DNA from: Cupriavidus necator A5-1
Lineage (GTDB): Bacteria; Pseudomonadota; Gammaproteobacteria; Burkholderiales; Burkholderiaceae
NCBI RefSeq assembly: GCF_000744095.1
Contig: NZ_JQLI01000001.1
Span: forward strand, 124,001 to 188,000
Reading direction: 5' to 3'
DNA: 64,000 bases
Positions 54,507-63,327 of the stretch are shown one piece after another (position 1 is the first letter of the stretch; each line of letters starts with the position of its first letter). A program made the position numbers and the translations under genes. The notes under the pieces were generated by a model, which saw nothing but the letters and a program-made list of their open reading frames with translations, ran no database searches and had not been told where the DNA came from.

Positions 54507-55240
54507 TCATGATTCATCCCGCAGTGCTTGAATGGTGAGCGCGGCGTCCATGGTTCGCTGCGTGCCGATCCAGATCGTCTTGGCGGCGGGCTCACCATTG
54601 CTCTTCCGCCCAAGGAACCCCCCAAGGAAGCAACCAACCGGATCATCTGATTGAGTGTTACAGGTGTCTTCGGCTGGACCTTCTTGGCGAGCAGATATGC
54701 CCCCCGAATCTCGTCGGCGTCGAAGAACCGTGTCGGATGCAGATCCGGGCAGGTTCTGCCCAGTCGTATCAGTCTGGCAATGCGCCACGCCACCACCATA
54801 TACAACGCCAAGGCCCGCCCCACACGATCCATGTGGGATAACTGCAGCGTTTCGACCTTGCAGCCGGTCTTCAGGACATGGAAGAACATCTCGATCTCCC
54901 ATCGAGCGCGATACCAATCAATCAGCTCGATGATAGCATCGGCATCCTGCGTTTCCCGGGTCGTCAAGAACCGCCAAGCCACTGGCTTGACGCCCGCGGG
55001 CGCTCCGGTCTCCCTGGCCTCTACACAGGTGAGCGCCGGGCCGGCCAGACCTGGCAGCTTCACTCGTTGTGCGCAGTAGCTCCTGTTTGACCTGGCGCGC
55101 CTTCTGGCCTGCACGCCCTGGCAAGATAAAGGTGATTTCCCCAAGTACCGGGCTGGCGTCAACGCTATCCCACAACTTGCTCCCCTCACGAAGGTTGCGG
55201 TTGTACTGGCTGCGGATCAGCCAGTAAAGAAGGGGTTGTA
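54507..55240 (-). pseudogene. IS4-family transposase, frameshifted fragment
   Basis: The minus strand begins with YWLIRSQYNRNLREGSKLWD and FILPGRAGQKARQVKQEL. A frameshift near 55085 leads to VKLPGLAGPALTCVEARETG, VAWRFLTTRETQDADAIIEL, IDWYRARWEIEMFFHVLKTG and RVGRALALYMVVAWRIARLI. This is a Tn5-like IS4 C-terminal catalytic region with the YREK-type motif (WYRARWEIEMFFHVLK). A second frameshift near 54600 precedes GGFLGRKSNGEPAAKTIWIG. The N-terminal DD residues are lost. Confidence 0.85.
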
Positions 55241-55573
55241 GCACCTGCTTCCTGGTTGCCTCGAAAGTGGAGACCCTGAACCTGCATTTCGAGGCGCTCA
55301 ACTATCAACCGGTTTGGGGTCGCCATCCTTAGTACTAGCGAAATGACCCCGTGCGCGCTCCGGATTGTGATGCGAGGCCCCACGCACTCGATGTCCCAGT
55401 TTTCGGAGCCCATCGCCCCCTATTAAGAAGCCCCAGAGATACGTTCCATCGGGGGTATATGCAATTGGTCATTGACGACCACGAACTATCCAAAATAGGT
55501 GTATGCTTAAACTTCACCCCCCTCTGCAATGGTTCGCACCCGGGAATTTTTGGCGCACCCACCGGGGAACACC
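55241..55573. other. Stretch without a recognised gene
   Basis: This is IS-flanking DNA between the IS4 fragment and a small putative gene. Nothing recognisable is seen. Confidence 0.4.
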
Positions 55574-55756
55574 ATGTCAATCCCGCTCAGGTATGAGTCC
55601 ACAGGCACAACGAGTAAGCACTCGTTCCAGTCTTCTCACAAGCTTTCCAAGACCGCACCACAACCAATTTCGCCGGCGCCGGGACCACCGGCTCTCGTCA
55701 AGGACGAGAGCTTCAAGTGGACGATGCCGGACGACCCGAAGGGCGATTACGCGTAG
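55574..55756 (+). CDS. Small hypothetical protein
   Basis: The 60-residue frame starts MSIPLRYESTGTTSKHSFQS and ends DESFKWTMPDDPKGDYA. It is polar and proline-rich, with no signal peptide or known domain. The acidic C-terminal DDPKGDYA and a strong hairpin 25 bases downstream slightly favour a real gene. It could be a small cytosolic stress protein; unassigned. Confidence 0.4.
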   Translation: MSIPLRYESTGTTSKHSFQSSHKLSKTAPQPISPAPGPPALVKDESFKWTMPDDPKGDYA

Positions 55757-55779
55757 CGATTAAGCCGAAGCATGCAAAA

Positions 55780-55815
55780 CCAAAAAGCCCCGCGCGGCGC
55801 AAGCCGGCGGGGCAC
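55780..55815 (-). terminator. Hairpin with T-tract on the minus strand (possibly bidirectional)
   Basis: GCCCCGC at 55787-55793 pairs with GCGGGGC after an inner GCGGCGCAAGCCG hairpin. On the minus strand the stem is followed by TTTTTGG, which fits an intrinsic terminator. On the plus strand no T-run follows. Confidence 0.5.
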
Positions 55816-56254
55816 GAGGCGTTTACTAGGGTTGCTCGTTCGAGAAAACGATCTCCCACCCTTCCAGACGCACCCACGTGATGAAAGCTCTGCTTCCTCA
55901 CTTGCCCGAGGCCTTGGCCATGGGGCCCCAAGTGAGCTTTAGCCCGATCACAGCGCGTCGGGATCGCTGCGCCAATAGATTTTGGCGCCAGCCAGGCTTC
56001 GCCGACGTGTATATGAAGCCTGATTAATATTGTCGAATTGTCGCCCTGCCAGGGGGAGATTGATTTTTGGCGAACCTGTCCGCTGCCATAAAGGCCGGCC
56101 CCCACTTCTGCCGACCCCTGCCGGATTTTTTTAAGGGGTCTCTCCGTCCCTGACTGCATGCCGCGCTCGGGCCTTGGCTGCATGATTTTTTTTCGCGTCG
56201 TCCATGCTATGACTCGCTTTCACTCCTTCATCCTTGTCCGCTAACGCAGCCAAT
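55816..56254. other. Stretch without a recognised gene
   Basis: A 156-codon minus-strand frame (55713-56183) is present but crosses the hairpin above and shows no motif. No gene is called. Confidence 0.4.
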
Positions 56255-56560
56255 CTATGGTAGTAGGGAGGCTACTTGGCGAAGCTCATCTTCATCGAGA
56301 TCTTCGATGGAAACCAGATGGTTGCTGGCTTCTTTGTGAGAACCTATAAGTTCATTTAACTTTAAATGCAAGGCGACGGAGTCTTTGTTCTGGCTTTGTT
56401 GAATCAGGAAAACCATAAGAAACGTGATAATCGTTGTTCCGGTGTTTATCACCAGTTGCCAGGTTTCGGAAAAATGGAATAGGGAGCCCGTTACCGCTGG
56501 TTTCATAGTGCGCATTTTCGCGCACATGACGTACACGGCGGCGGGTGCGGGCTGGCGCAC
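56255..56560 (-). pseudogene. Low-affinity iron permease-like protein, N-terminally truncated
   Basis: The minus strand encodes [40 protein letters not shown] and [20 protein letters not shown]. This is the C-terminal part of the low-affinity iron permease (FET4-like) family, where [21 protein letters not shown] is diagnostic. The first membrane region that should precede it is replaced by unrelated sequence ([15 protein letters not shown]). The remaining frame of 101 codons is open, but the protein lacks half of its membrane core. Confidence 0.72.
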
Positions 56561-56814
56561 ACAGCCGAGTAAGCACGTCTCAGGGGCTGGATCGCATGCC
56601 TCGGAGCGGCAGGGGAAGGAAGAAGGGGCGACAGCAATCTTTCCACATCGGATTTCGGCCGATTCGCAGATGGCTTAAGACGGGCGCGATGGGAGACGGC
56701 CCCCGCCGTCCTCGACCAAGCGGACGGCGCATGCGGATTTCCGACGAGCCATCCCATGCACCAGTGCGCTGCTTGAACGGCGGCGAAAGGGAACGCGCCG
56801 GTCGTGGCCACACG

Positions 56815-56985
56815 ACCGGCGCGGAGCTTGACGTTCAGGTCGAGCACGTCATTGCGGCCATGCAGGCGGCCGGCGTCAGGCGGCTGGTCGTGCCGTCGCT
56901 GGGCATCTACGACGAGGTGCCGGGCAAGTTCGGCGAGTGGAACAACGCCACCCTCGGCGAAGACCTGAAGCCGTTCCGCCATCAG
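56815..56985 (+). pseudogene. NAD(P)H-binding epimerase/NmrA-like remnant
   Basis: The plus strand encodes EHVIAAMQAAGVRRLVVPSL and GIYDEVPGKFGEWNNATLGE, then DLKPFRHQ. This is the middle of an atypical SDR family, where AMQAAGVRRLIxxSSLGIYDEVPGKFGEWN is typical. The N-terminal Rossmann glycine motif and the C-terminus are absent, so only a scrap remains. Confidence 0.6.
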
Positions 56986-57380
56986 GATCATCGAGTCACC
57001 GCAGCTGCACCTGCACGCCAACGTGGGCGTGAGCAAGCCCAATACCGACGGCGACAAGCACGGGTGGCGGCCACCGCCTCGGGAGTGAACGTGCTCAGCC
57101 GACCAGATCGCCGTTCGCGCCTGGGCAGAGTGCATCACGGCATAGGTCCGGTAACAGAGAAACCGGGTGTGCCTGGTCTTGGTGGTGACCGGCGGCTGGC
57201 CGTGCGCGAGAACGTGCGCGTAGTGGGCGCGAAAGCGATAGAATGCGACGCATCTCTTCGGGGGAAGCCCATGTCATTACCCTGCACTGCCAGCTATCGA
57301 GAGGTCTCGCTTAGTATCCGGGCGCGAGACGAGCGCGAGTTCGTTCCGCAAGGCAATGCGCAATACGCGGGCAAGCGACA
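56986..57380. other. Stretch without a recognised gene
   Basis: Sequence between the epimerase scrap and the next gene has no motif I can support. Confidence 0.4.
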
Positions 57381-58022
57381 ATGAGGGCTGAAATGCAGGG
57401 TGATTTGCTGGAGCGTACCGCTGCTTTCCACAAAGCGGCCGTCGCGTGCATCGGCAATTCGCAGCCGCGCGAAGATAAGAGGGCGGTATCAGCCTATCAA
57501 TGTGCGCTCATGTCGGTTGAGCATGCCACGGGAGCACTTGCCTTGCTCAGTATCGGCCTGCCGAATGCAGCCATGGCGCTGTTTCGTCCGCAGTTTGAGA
57601 CATTGGTTCGGGGCGTCTGGCTTCTAGAAGCGGCTGACGAGAAGTGGGTTCTCCAGTATCACGAGCCACTGTCTCAGGATTCAGGGCGTGCAGCCGAAAA
57701 CGCGCCGGGTGTGAACGCCATGTTCGACCAGCTCCTCAAGCTGGGCGAGCCGCGAGTACAGGGTGTTATCGCCAATCTTGACCAGTATCGCGCGCTGAAC
57801 TGGAGTGCACTCAATAGCTTCACGCATGGCGGCATGCACCCAATGGCAAGATCCGGTGCCGGGTACACGGATGAGCTTGTTGACAACGTCATCCGCAACG
57901 CGAACGCGCTGGTCTGCTTGGCGGCGCAGATCGCAGCGCTGGTATCCGCCGACCCACAGGCATGCATGGTGCCCGTGCGAAAGCTGCATGAGGACTTCCG
58001 GGACTGCATACCACTTGCCTGA
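57381..58022 (+). CDS. Hypothetical helical protein
   Basis: This 213-residue protein is predicted to be mostly alpha-helical (ERTAAFHKAAVACIGNSQPR, YQCALMSVEHATGALALLSI, GLPNAAMALFRPQFETLVRG). It includes a conserved-looking SFTHGGMHPMAR stretch and the helix VDNVIRNANALVCLAAQIAA. This resembles a widespread family of uncharacterised proteins in plasmids and islands in which SFTHGGxH is conserved. No catalytic motif can be named. Codon use and the absence of lesions suggest an intact gene. Confidence 0.65.
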   Translation: MRAEMQGDLLERTAAFHKAAVACIGNSQPREDKRAVSAYQCALMSVEHATGALALLSIGLPNAAMALFRPQFETLVRGVWLLEAADEKWVLQYHEPLSQDSGRAAENAPGVNAMFDQLLKLGEPRVQGVIANLDQYRALNWSALNSFTHGGMHPMARSGAGYTDELVDNVIRNANALVCLAAQIAALVSADPQACMVPVRKLHEDFRDCIPLA

Positions 58023-58229
58023 GACTTTACGCGGGCGGCTGGTCTGGCTGCGCTTTCGCGGATTTCGGCTTTGTGCGGGTCGCTGGCAAGCCCCTGCACC
58101 TTGCGTCGGTCGGCTCGGCTCATGGCTTTGAAATGTCCCTCTCCTCACCATGGCGCACAGAAAAGTAGGGGCGTACCCATTTCTGCGTGGTCTTTGCGCC
58201 GGGCCAACTTATGCAGCAATCGATGGGCC

Positions 58230-58553
58230 ATGGCATTTCCTTGCAAGGAGGCCCGTGTGCTGCTTGTTTCTAGGGACGGAAGCAAGTGGGCTCTGCCTGG
58301 CGGGCGCCCGAGCAAAGAGGAGACATTCGCTGATGCAGCACGCCGAGAACTGGAGGAAGAGACGGCCTTGACCGCCCAAGGGGGTGGTGTTCTTGTTTCA
58401 GGTAATAGGCGCGACGACAGTGCATCACGTTTTCGGAGCAAACATTAGCAAAACTGCGGCCCCGAGGCCTAACAAGGAAATTGCGCGTTGTCAGTGGTTC
58501 TCACTCTTGGAGCTGGTCGAGACCGTCGTCAGTCCTGCGCCAAATCGTTGAGT
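58230..58553 (+). pseudogene. NUDIX hydrolase with a single frameshift at a G5 run
   Basis: From ATG 58230 the frame reads MAFPCKEARVLLVSRDGSKW, then the full Nudix box GGRPSKEETFADAARRELEE ET, and then meets GGGGG at about 58380. After a one-base shift it continues with VVFLFQVIGATTVHHVFGAN, PRPNKEIARCQWFSLLELVE and ends at TGA 58551-58553. All expected parts of a small Nudix (MutT-like) protein are present. The homopolymer makes a sequencing or slippage cause plausible. Confidence 0.8.
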
Positions 58554-58692
58554 TGGTTTTTCAGCTACACCGACGTTAGATGCTAGTGGCGGTAGTGGAG
58601 ATCGTCGAAGCTGCGCTGTCACAGGCCCAATCGCAATTACGAAACAAGATATCGGCGCGGCAGGACAACTCTCTTTGGTCATTGCGCTGCAA

Positions 58693-58953
58693 TCAATACA
58701 ACCGGGAGGTAAGGCGAGCGAGCCAACCGCGCAACTCATCTGCGCGAATATCTTGAAACTTACCGCAGAGAACCAGGGCGAGATCCGACTGAAGCGTCCC
58801 GAGCACGGCTGCAGCGTCGGACAAGGTAATGCCTGCGGCTCTCATACATACCGTAATGTCTTTCACGATTTCCGCCTTGAGCGGAATTTCCTCAGCGTCC
58901 GCGAAGCCAAGCTGCGCGTAGACATTGGTCGGCCCATACTCGAATCGAAACAT
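58693..58953 (-). CDS. XRE-type (HTH_37) antitoxin-like regulator, orphan
   Basis: This 86-residue protein has an AGGAGG box 6 bases before ATG 58953. It reads NVYAQLGFADAEEIPLKAEI, then the helix-turn-helix region ITLSDAAAVLGTLQSDLALV and GKFQDIRADELRGWLARL. NVxAxLGFxDAEE is the opening signature of HigA-like antitoxins of the HTH_37 group. The recognition helix appears diverged (LQSDLALVLCG instead of SQPxxSxLLRG). No RelE/HigB-type toxin frame lies upstream or downstream, so it is an orphan. Confidence 0.75.
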   Translation of the reverse strand: MFRFEYGPTNVYAQLGFADAEEIPLKAEIVKDITVCMRAAGITLSDAAAVLGTLQSDLALVLCGKFQDIRADELRGWLARLTSRLY

Positions 58954-59546
58954 GTGGACCTCCTATGTTGTTGTTTTTGAACCTGGCCATCGAGCGCGCT
59001 GTACCAATACAGTGCCGGCTGAGGGCAGGATTATTGGTGCATACATTCGATAAGACAATCGGGGAAACACTAAGTCGCTTATGGCCACGGGTAGTTCACG
59101 GCTCCAAAGCGATTTCATCACCCCGTAACAAGGGCAAGGAACTGGTGGCAGCCAAGCTGGGCGTTTGAACGGCTGAGTTACGTGCGAGCGAACGACGCTT
59201 CATGGGCCGAAAGCGATCAAAGGCGTCAGACGGATGGATGGCATTTTCGCGGCATAGGAGACAGTCACCATCCGGCAACGGCGACCGGATGTCCGCGCGG
59301 AGGCCTTCCAAACGTCGCCTTCCCGACCTAGGCTGTCACCAGTGGAGGCAACAGCGAATTGCGCGGGCTTGGTCAAACACGCGCGAAGAGGGCTGGGAAA
59401 GCACATCTCACCGGCCGACCCAGTCGGGCTCATGCCCCGCGCCGCTACAGCTCGGCCTCGGCAATCGCGCCTGAATGCTCGGCCGGCGCCGCGATCCTGA
59501 AAACAGCCAGCCCACGCCGGTGCGCTCCCTGTGTGAGGGCCTGTGA
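58954..59546. other. Stretch without a recognised gene
   Basis: I looked here on both strands for a toxin partner of the antitoxin-like gene and found only short frames without the expected fold. Confidence 0.45.
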
Positions 59547-60520
59547 TCACCGCAGGGCAATGCCCGACGAGGCGATCACCGACGCGTATTTGGGCAGGTC
59601 GCGCGTGAGCGTGGCATCCAGTTCCTGCGCCGACGAGGCACGACCACATGTCCCGCGTCTTCCAACTGGCTGCGGGTTGTGGCGTCATGCAGGACCGCTG
59701 TCACATCGCGGTTGATGCGCTCGACCACGGCGGCCGGCGTTGCGGCGGGCGCAAGCAGGCCCTGCCAGCTCTCCACGGCAAAACCCGCCGCACCGGCCTC
59801 TGCCAGCGTGGGTACCTGCGGCAGCGCCCTGGAGCGGTAAGGCGTCGTGACCGCCAAGGCGGTGAGCTTGCCGGCGCGTACATAGTCTGTCACCGCCGCC
59901 AGCGTGATCAGCGTGGCGTCGATATGGCCGCCAAGCAGGTCGACCGTAGCCGGCGCACCGCCGGGGTACGGGATGTAGTTGACTTTCATGCCGACCTGGC
60001 GCGAAAGCATTTCATGCACGACGTGCGCGATGCCGCCATTGCCGGGTAGTCCCAGCGCCAGTTCGCCCGGCTTGCGGCGTGCCAGCGATACGTAATCCTG
60101 GAAGCTGCGCACGCCGAGATCGGGCCTGACCACCAGCACCTGCGGATTGACTACCGCCTTGGTGACGCCGCGGAAGGCGCAGCTGGTGTCATAGGGCAGG
60201 TTCCTGAACAGCGATGCATTGAGCGTTACGCCTTCGCCGCCGAGCAAGAGTACGTGGCCGTCGGGTTTTGCCTTGGCTACCTGCGACGCGCCGATGGTGC
60301 CGCTGGCACTGACGACATTGTCGACCACGACTGGTTGTTGCCATTTCTCGCTGAGCTTGGTGGCCAGCGTGCGCGCCAGCTTGTCGGCGCTGCCGCCGGG
60401 AGCGACCGGTACGACAATGCGCACGGGGCGCGAGGGATACACGGCGTCGGTGGCGAAGGCCGGCATGCAAGCGGCGGCCAGCGTGGCAGCGGAAAGACTC
60501 AGGGTGGCGCGAAGGAAGTT
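59547..60520 (-). pseudogene. Bug-family (TctC-like) solute-binding protein, lesions at both ends
   Basis: The minus strand encodes a near-complete Bug periplasmic binding protein: YPSRPVRIVVPVAPGGSADK, GTIGASQVAKAKPDGHVLLL, KVNYIPYPGGAPATVDLLGG, LPQVPTLAEAGAAGFAVESW and GLLAPAATPAAVVERINRD. The signal peptide (TLSLSAATLAAACMPAFATD) is present, but no plausible start codon precedes it. The only ATG (60466) lies inside the signal. At the C-terminus a one-base deletion near 59638 shifts the frame away from SSAQELDATLTRDLPKYASV. It would bind a carboxylate for a TTT transporter. Confidence 0.78.
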
Positions 60521-60534
60521 GCATCTATGTCGAT

Positions 60535-61305
60535 GTGGCGGAAATGCATGCGCTTAATCATCAGGGCAGGCATTTCTCGGTGGCGGGGGCGCTGAACGTC
60601 ACGGGCAGCAAGCAGGGCCATCCCGTGCTGATCCAGGCCGGCTCCTCCGGACCAGGCGCTGGCGGCCCGCCATGCCGACGTGGTGTTCACCGCCCAACAG
60701 GACCTGGAAGCGGCGCGTGACCTTGCCCAAGGGCTCAAGGCACAGGTCAGAGCGCAGGGCCGCAACCCGGCACATTGCCTGATCATGCGCGGGCTGATGC
60801 CGATCATCGGGCGCACCGAAGCCGAGGCGCACGACAAGCTCGCAGAACTGCAGTCGTTTACCGACCAGTCCAATGCTCTGGCCATCCTGAGCGAGCAACT
60901 GGCCGTCGATGTATCGGGCTACGACCTCGACAAGCCGCTGCCTCCGCTGGCGCCCGAGCAGGTGGTGCACAGCCGCAGCGCGCTGCTGTTGAGCTCGCCG
61001 AGGGGCGCCGGCTGACGTTGCGCCAGCTCTATCACCTGGTGGCCAGCGCTTGCGGCCACCAGATCGTGGTCGGGACTGCGGAACAGGTTGCGCAACACAT
61101 GATGGACTGGATCGCCAGTGGTGCCGCAGACGGGTTCAACATCATGCCGGCGTACTTCCCCGGGGCTTCGAAGATTTCACGCGCAAGGTTGTGCCGATCC
61201 TCCAAGCGCGCGGTGCCTTCCGGCGCGAGTATGAGGCTGACACACTGCGCGGTAATCTTGGTCTGCCGGTGCCGCCCGGCGCTGCCCTCACGGCATCCTC
61301 ATGAG
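60535..61305 (+). pseudogene. Flavin-dependent (NtaA/SnaA/DszA-type) monooxygenase, C-terminal fragments
   Basis: Plus-strand pieces in three frames give the C-terminal half of a class C flavin monooxygenase: [96 protein letters not shown] and [13 protein letters not shown], ending [13 protein letters not shown]. The N-terminal barrel is missing and there are several frameshifts (near 60655, 61005, 61160). Its 5' end abuts the damaged start of the Bug gene, so one deletion probably removed both gene starts. Confidence 0.78.
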
Positions 61306-61421
61306 ATCCAGTTCGTATCGCGCCTGGCTTCTAAAACGCGGGTCGCGACACTCCACCTGCTGGGATCAGCGGGCACCGCTCGCAGAGCTAACGGTCCTCA
61401 GCAGCGGCTGCGCGCGGGGAA

Positions 61422-62216
61422 TCAGTCGGGGGCGACAGCCACACGTACCTGCTTCAATGCCTGGAACGGTTCCAGCTGCGCTGCGGTGGCCGCCGCGTCG
61501 GTGATCAGCGTCCATGCGCGGTCTAGCGGCGTCCAGTGCTGCTGCTGTGCCCGGCCCAGCTTGGTGGCGTCGGCCAGCACGAAGATATCTGCCGCCTGGC
61601 GGATGATGCACTCCTTCAGGTAGGCCTGCTCCGCGCTGGCTTCGCACAATCCCACGCCCGCGACCACGCCGTCCGCGCCGAGGAACGCTTTGTCGACACT
61701 GATGCGCGACAGCGCCACCTGGGCCAGCGGGCCGAAGGTCCCCATGCTGGAAGGACGCACGTCGCCGCCGATCAGGGTCACGCGGATGCCGGGCAGGCCG
61801 GTCAGGGCGGTGACGGCCAGCAGGTTTGTGGTGTAGACATGGAGGTCCTCGCGTGCCCCCAGCTGCCGAGCCAGCGCAGCGGCCGTGGTGCCGCTGTCGA
61901 GCAACACGGCGTCGCCGTCCTGCACGAAGCTCGCCGCCATGCGGGCGATGGATTCCTTCTGCTCACGCTGCAGCGACTTGCGTTCCTCGAGCGAGGCCTC
62001 GGGCTCGTGGCCACCCACCTGCATCAGCGCGGCGGCACCGCCGTAGGTCCGCACAATGCGGCCCTCGCGGGCCAGCGCGGTCAGGTCGCGGCGCACCGTG
62101 GCCACGGAAACCCCAAGGCTGCCAGTCAGGTGTTCGACATTGGCGACCTCGCCCGAGAGCACGAGTTCGAGAATAGCGCGGCGGCGGTCGGCGGCTTTCA
62201 TGGCTGGCGAAATCAA
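61422..62216 (-). CDS. DeoR-family transcriptional regulator
   Basis: This 264-residue protein has the DeoR helix-turn-helix (RRAILELVLSGEVANVEHLT, GSLGVSVATVRRDLTALARE) and the sugar-phosphate sensor domain with LLDSGTTAAALARQLG, VTLIGGDVRPSSMGTFGPLA and VDKAFLGADGVVAGVGLCEA, then the loop DATKLGR. DeoR proteins respond to phosphorylated sugars. It lies 73 bases downstream of pdxA2 on the same strand, so its ligand is likely a four-carbon acid sugar phosphate of that pathway. Confidence 0.92.
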   Translation of the reverse strand: MISPAMKAADRRRAILELVLSGEVANVEHLTGSLGVSVATVRRDLTALAREGRIVRTYGGAAALMQVGGHEPEASLEERKSLQREQKESIARMAASFVQDGDAVLLDSGTTAAALARQLGAREDLHVYTTNLLAVTALTGLPGIRVTLIGGDVRPSSMGTFGPLAQVALSRISVDKAFLGADGVVAGVGLCEASAEQAYLKECIIRQAADIFVLADATKLGRAQQQHWTPLDRAWTLITDAAATAAQLEPFQALKQVRVAVAPD

Positions 62217-62289
62217 AATTGGGGATGTTCAACGATCCCCGATCTTACAGGAGCCGGCAGTCCCGGCAGCCCCGGCGTGCGCCGATGGC

Positions 62290-63291
62290 TCAGGCGCGGC
62301 GCGTGGCCAGCTCGGCGCCCTGGCGCAGCGCCTCAAGTAGGCTGCGTTCGTCGGCGATCCCCTTGCCGGCGATGTCGAACGCGGTGCCGTGATCTACCGA
62401 CGTGCGGATGACCGGCAGGCCCACCGTGATATTGACGCCGGCCTCCAGGCCGAGCACCTTGACCGGCCCGTGGCCCTGGTCGTGGTACATCGCCACCACC
62501 AGATCGAAGTCACCGCGGCCGGCGCGATAGAACAGCGTGTCGGCGGGCAGCGGACCTTCCACGTCCCAGCCGCGCGCGCGCAAGGCCTCGACCGCCGGGA
62601 TGATCTTTTCCTCCTCCTCGCCGTGGCCGAACAGGCCGTTCTCGCCGGCGTGCGGATTGATGCCGCACACGCCGATGCGCGGCGAGGCAATGCCAGCGCG
62701 CTGCAGCGTCTGATGGCCGCGCTCGATCGTGCGCTGGACCAGGCCCGGCTCGATCTTGCGGATGGCGTCGAGCAGGCCGATGTGCGTGGTGACGTGGATC
62801 ACGCGCAGCTTCGGCGCCACCAGCATCATCGACACCTCCGGGGTGCCGGTCAGGTACGCCAGCATTTCCGTGTGGCCGGGAAACTTGTGACCACCCGCGT
62901 GCAGGGCTTCCTTGTTCAGTGGCGCTGTGCAGATCGCATCGATCTTCTCGTCGCGGGTCAGCGCCACCGCGCGCTCGATGTAGCGGAAGGCGGCATCGCC
63001 GGCGACGGCGGACAGCTTGCCGAAGGGCAGGTCTTCCGGGATCAGGCCCAGGTCGATGCAGTCGATGGTGCCGGACTGGAAGCGCGCTTCTTCCGGGGCC
63101 TGGATGGCGTGCACCTTAAGCGGGGAGCCGACGAGCCGGCCGGCCAGTTCCAGCCGGCGCGCGTCGCCGATGACGAGCGGGCGGCATTGCGCACGAACGC
63201 TGTCATGCGCGAGGCTCTTGACGATGACTTCGGGGCCGATGCCTGTGGCATCGCCCATGGTGATGCCGATGACGGGGAGGTAGTCGCTCAT
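62290..63291 (-). CDS. pdxA2: PdxA2-type 4-phospho-D-threonate/D-erythronate dehydrogenase
   Basis: This 333-residue PdxA-family protein starts VIGITMGDATGIGPEVIVKS. It has metal-ligand histidines in HAGGHKFPGHTEMLAYLTG, VTTHIGLLDA and MYHDQGHGPVKVLGLEAGVN, and the end VGLPVIRTSVDHGTAFDIAG. In Cupriavidus and relatives the version next to a DUF1537 kinase is PdxA2, which oxidises and decarboxylates 4-phospho-D-threonate rather than acting in vitamin B6 synthesis. The neighbouring DtnK-like kinase and DeoR regulator support this reading. Confidence 0.9.
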   Translation of the reverse strand: MSDYLPVIGITMGDATGIGPEVIVKSLAHDSVRAQCRPLVIGDARRLELAGRLVGSPLKVHAIQAPEEARFQSGTIDCIDLGLIPEDLPFGKLSAVAGDAAFRYIERAVALTRDEKIDAICTAPLNKEALHAGGHKFPGHTEMLAYLTGTPEVSMMLVAPKLRVIHVTTHIGLLDAIRKIEPGLVQRTIERGHQTLQRAGIASPRIGVCGINPHAGENGLFGHGEEEEKIIPAVEALRARGWDVEGPLPADTLFYRAGRGDFDLVVAMYHDQGHGPVKVLGLEAGVNITVGLPVIRTSVDHGTAFDIAGKGIADERSLLEALRQGAELATRRA

Positions 63292-63327
63292 TTACGTATC
63301 TCTTGTCGAGTGTGGCGCGGCGCGCCG

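Noticed and set aside
55713..56183. A 156-codon minus-strand open frame
   Set aside because: It runs through a strong hairpin and overlaps the end of a small plus-strand frame; no motif.
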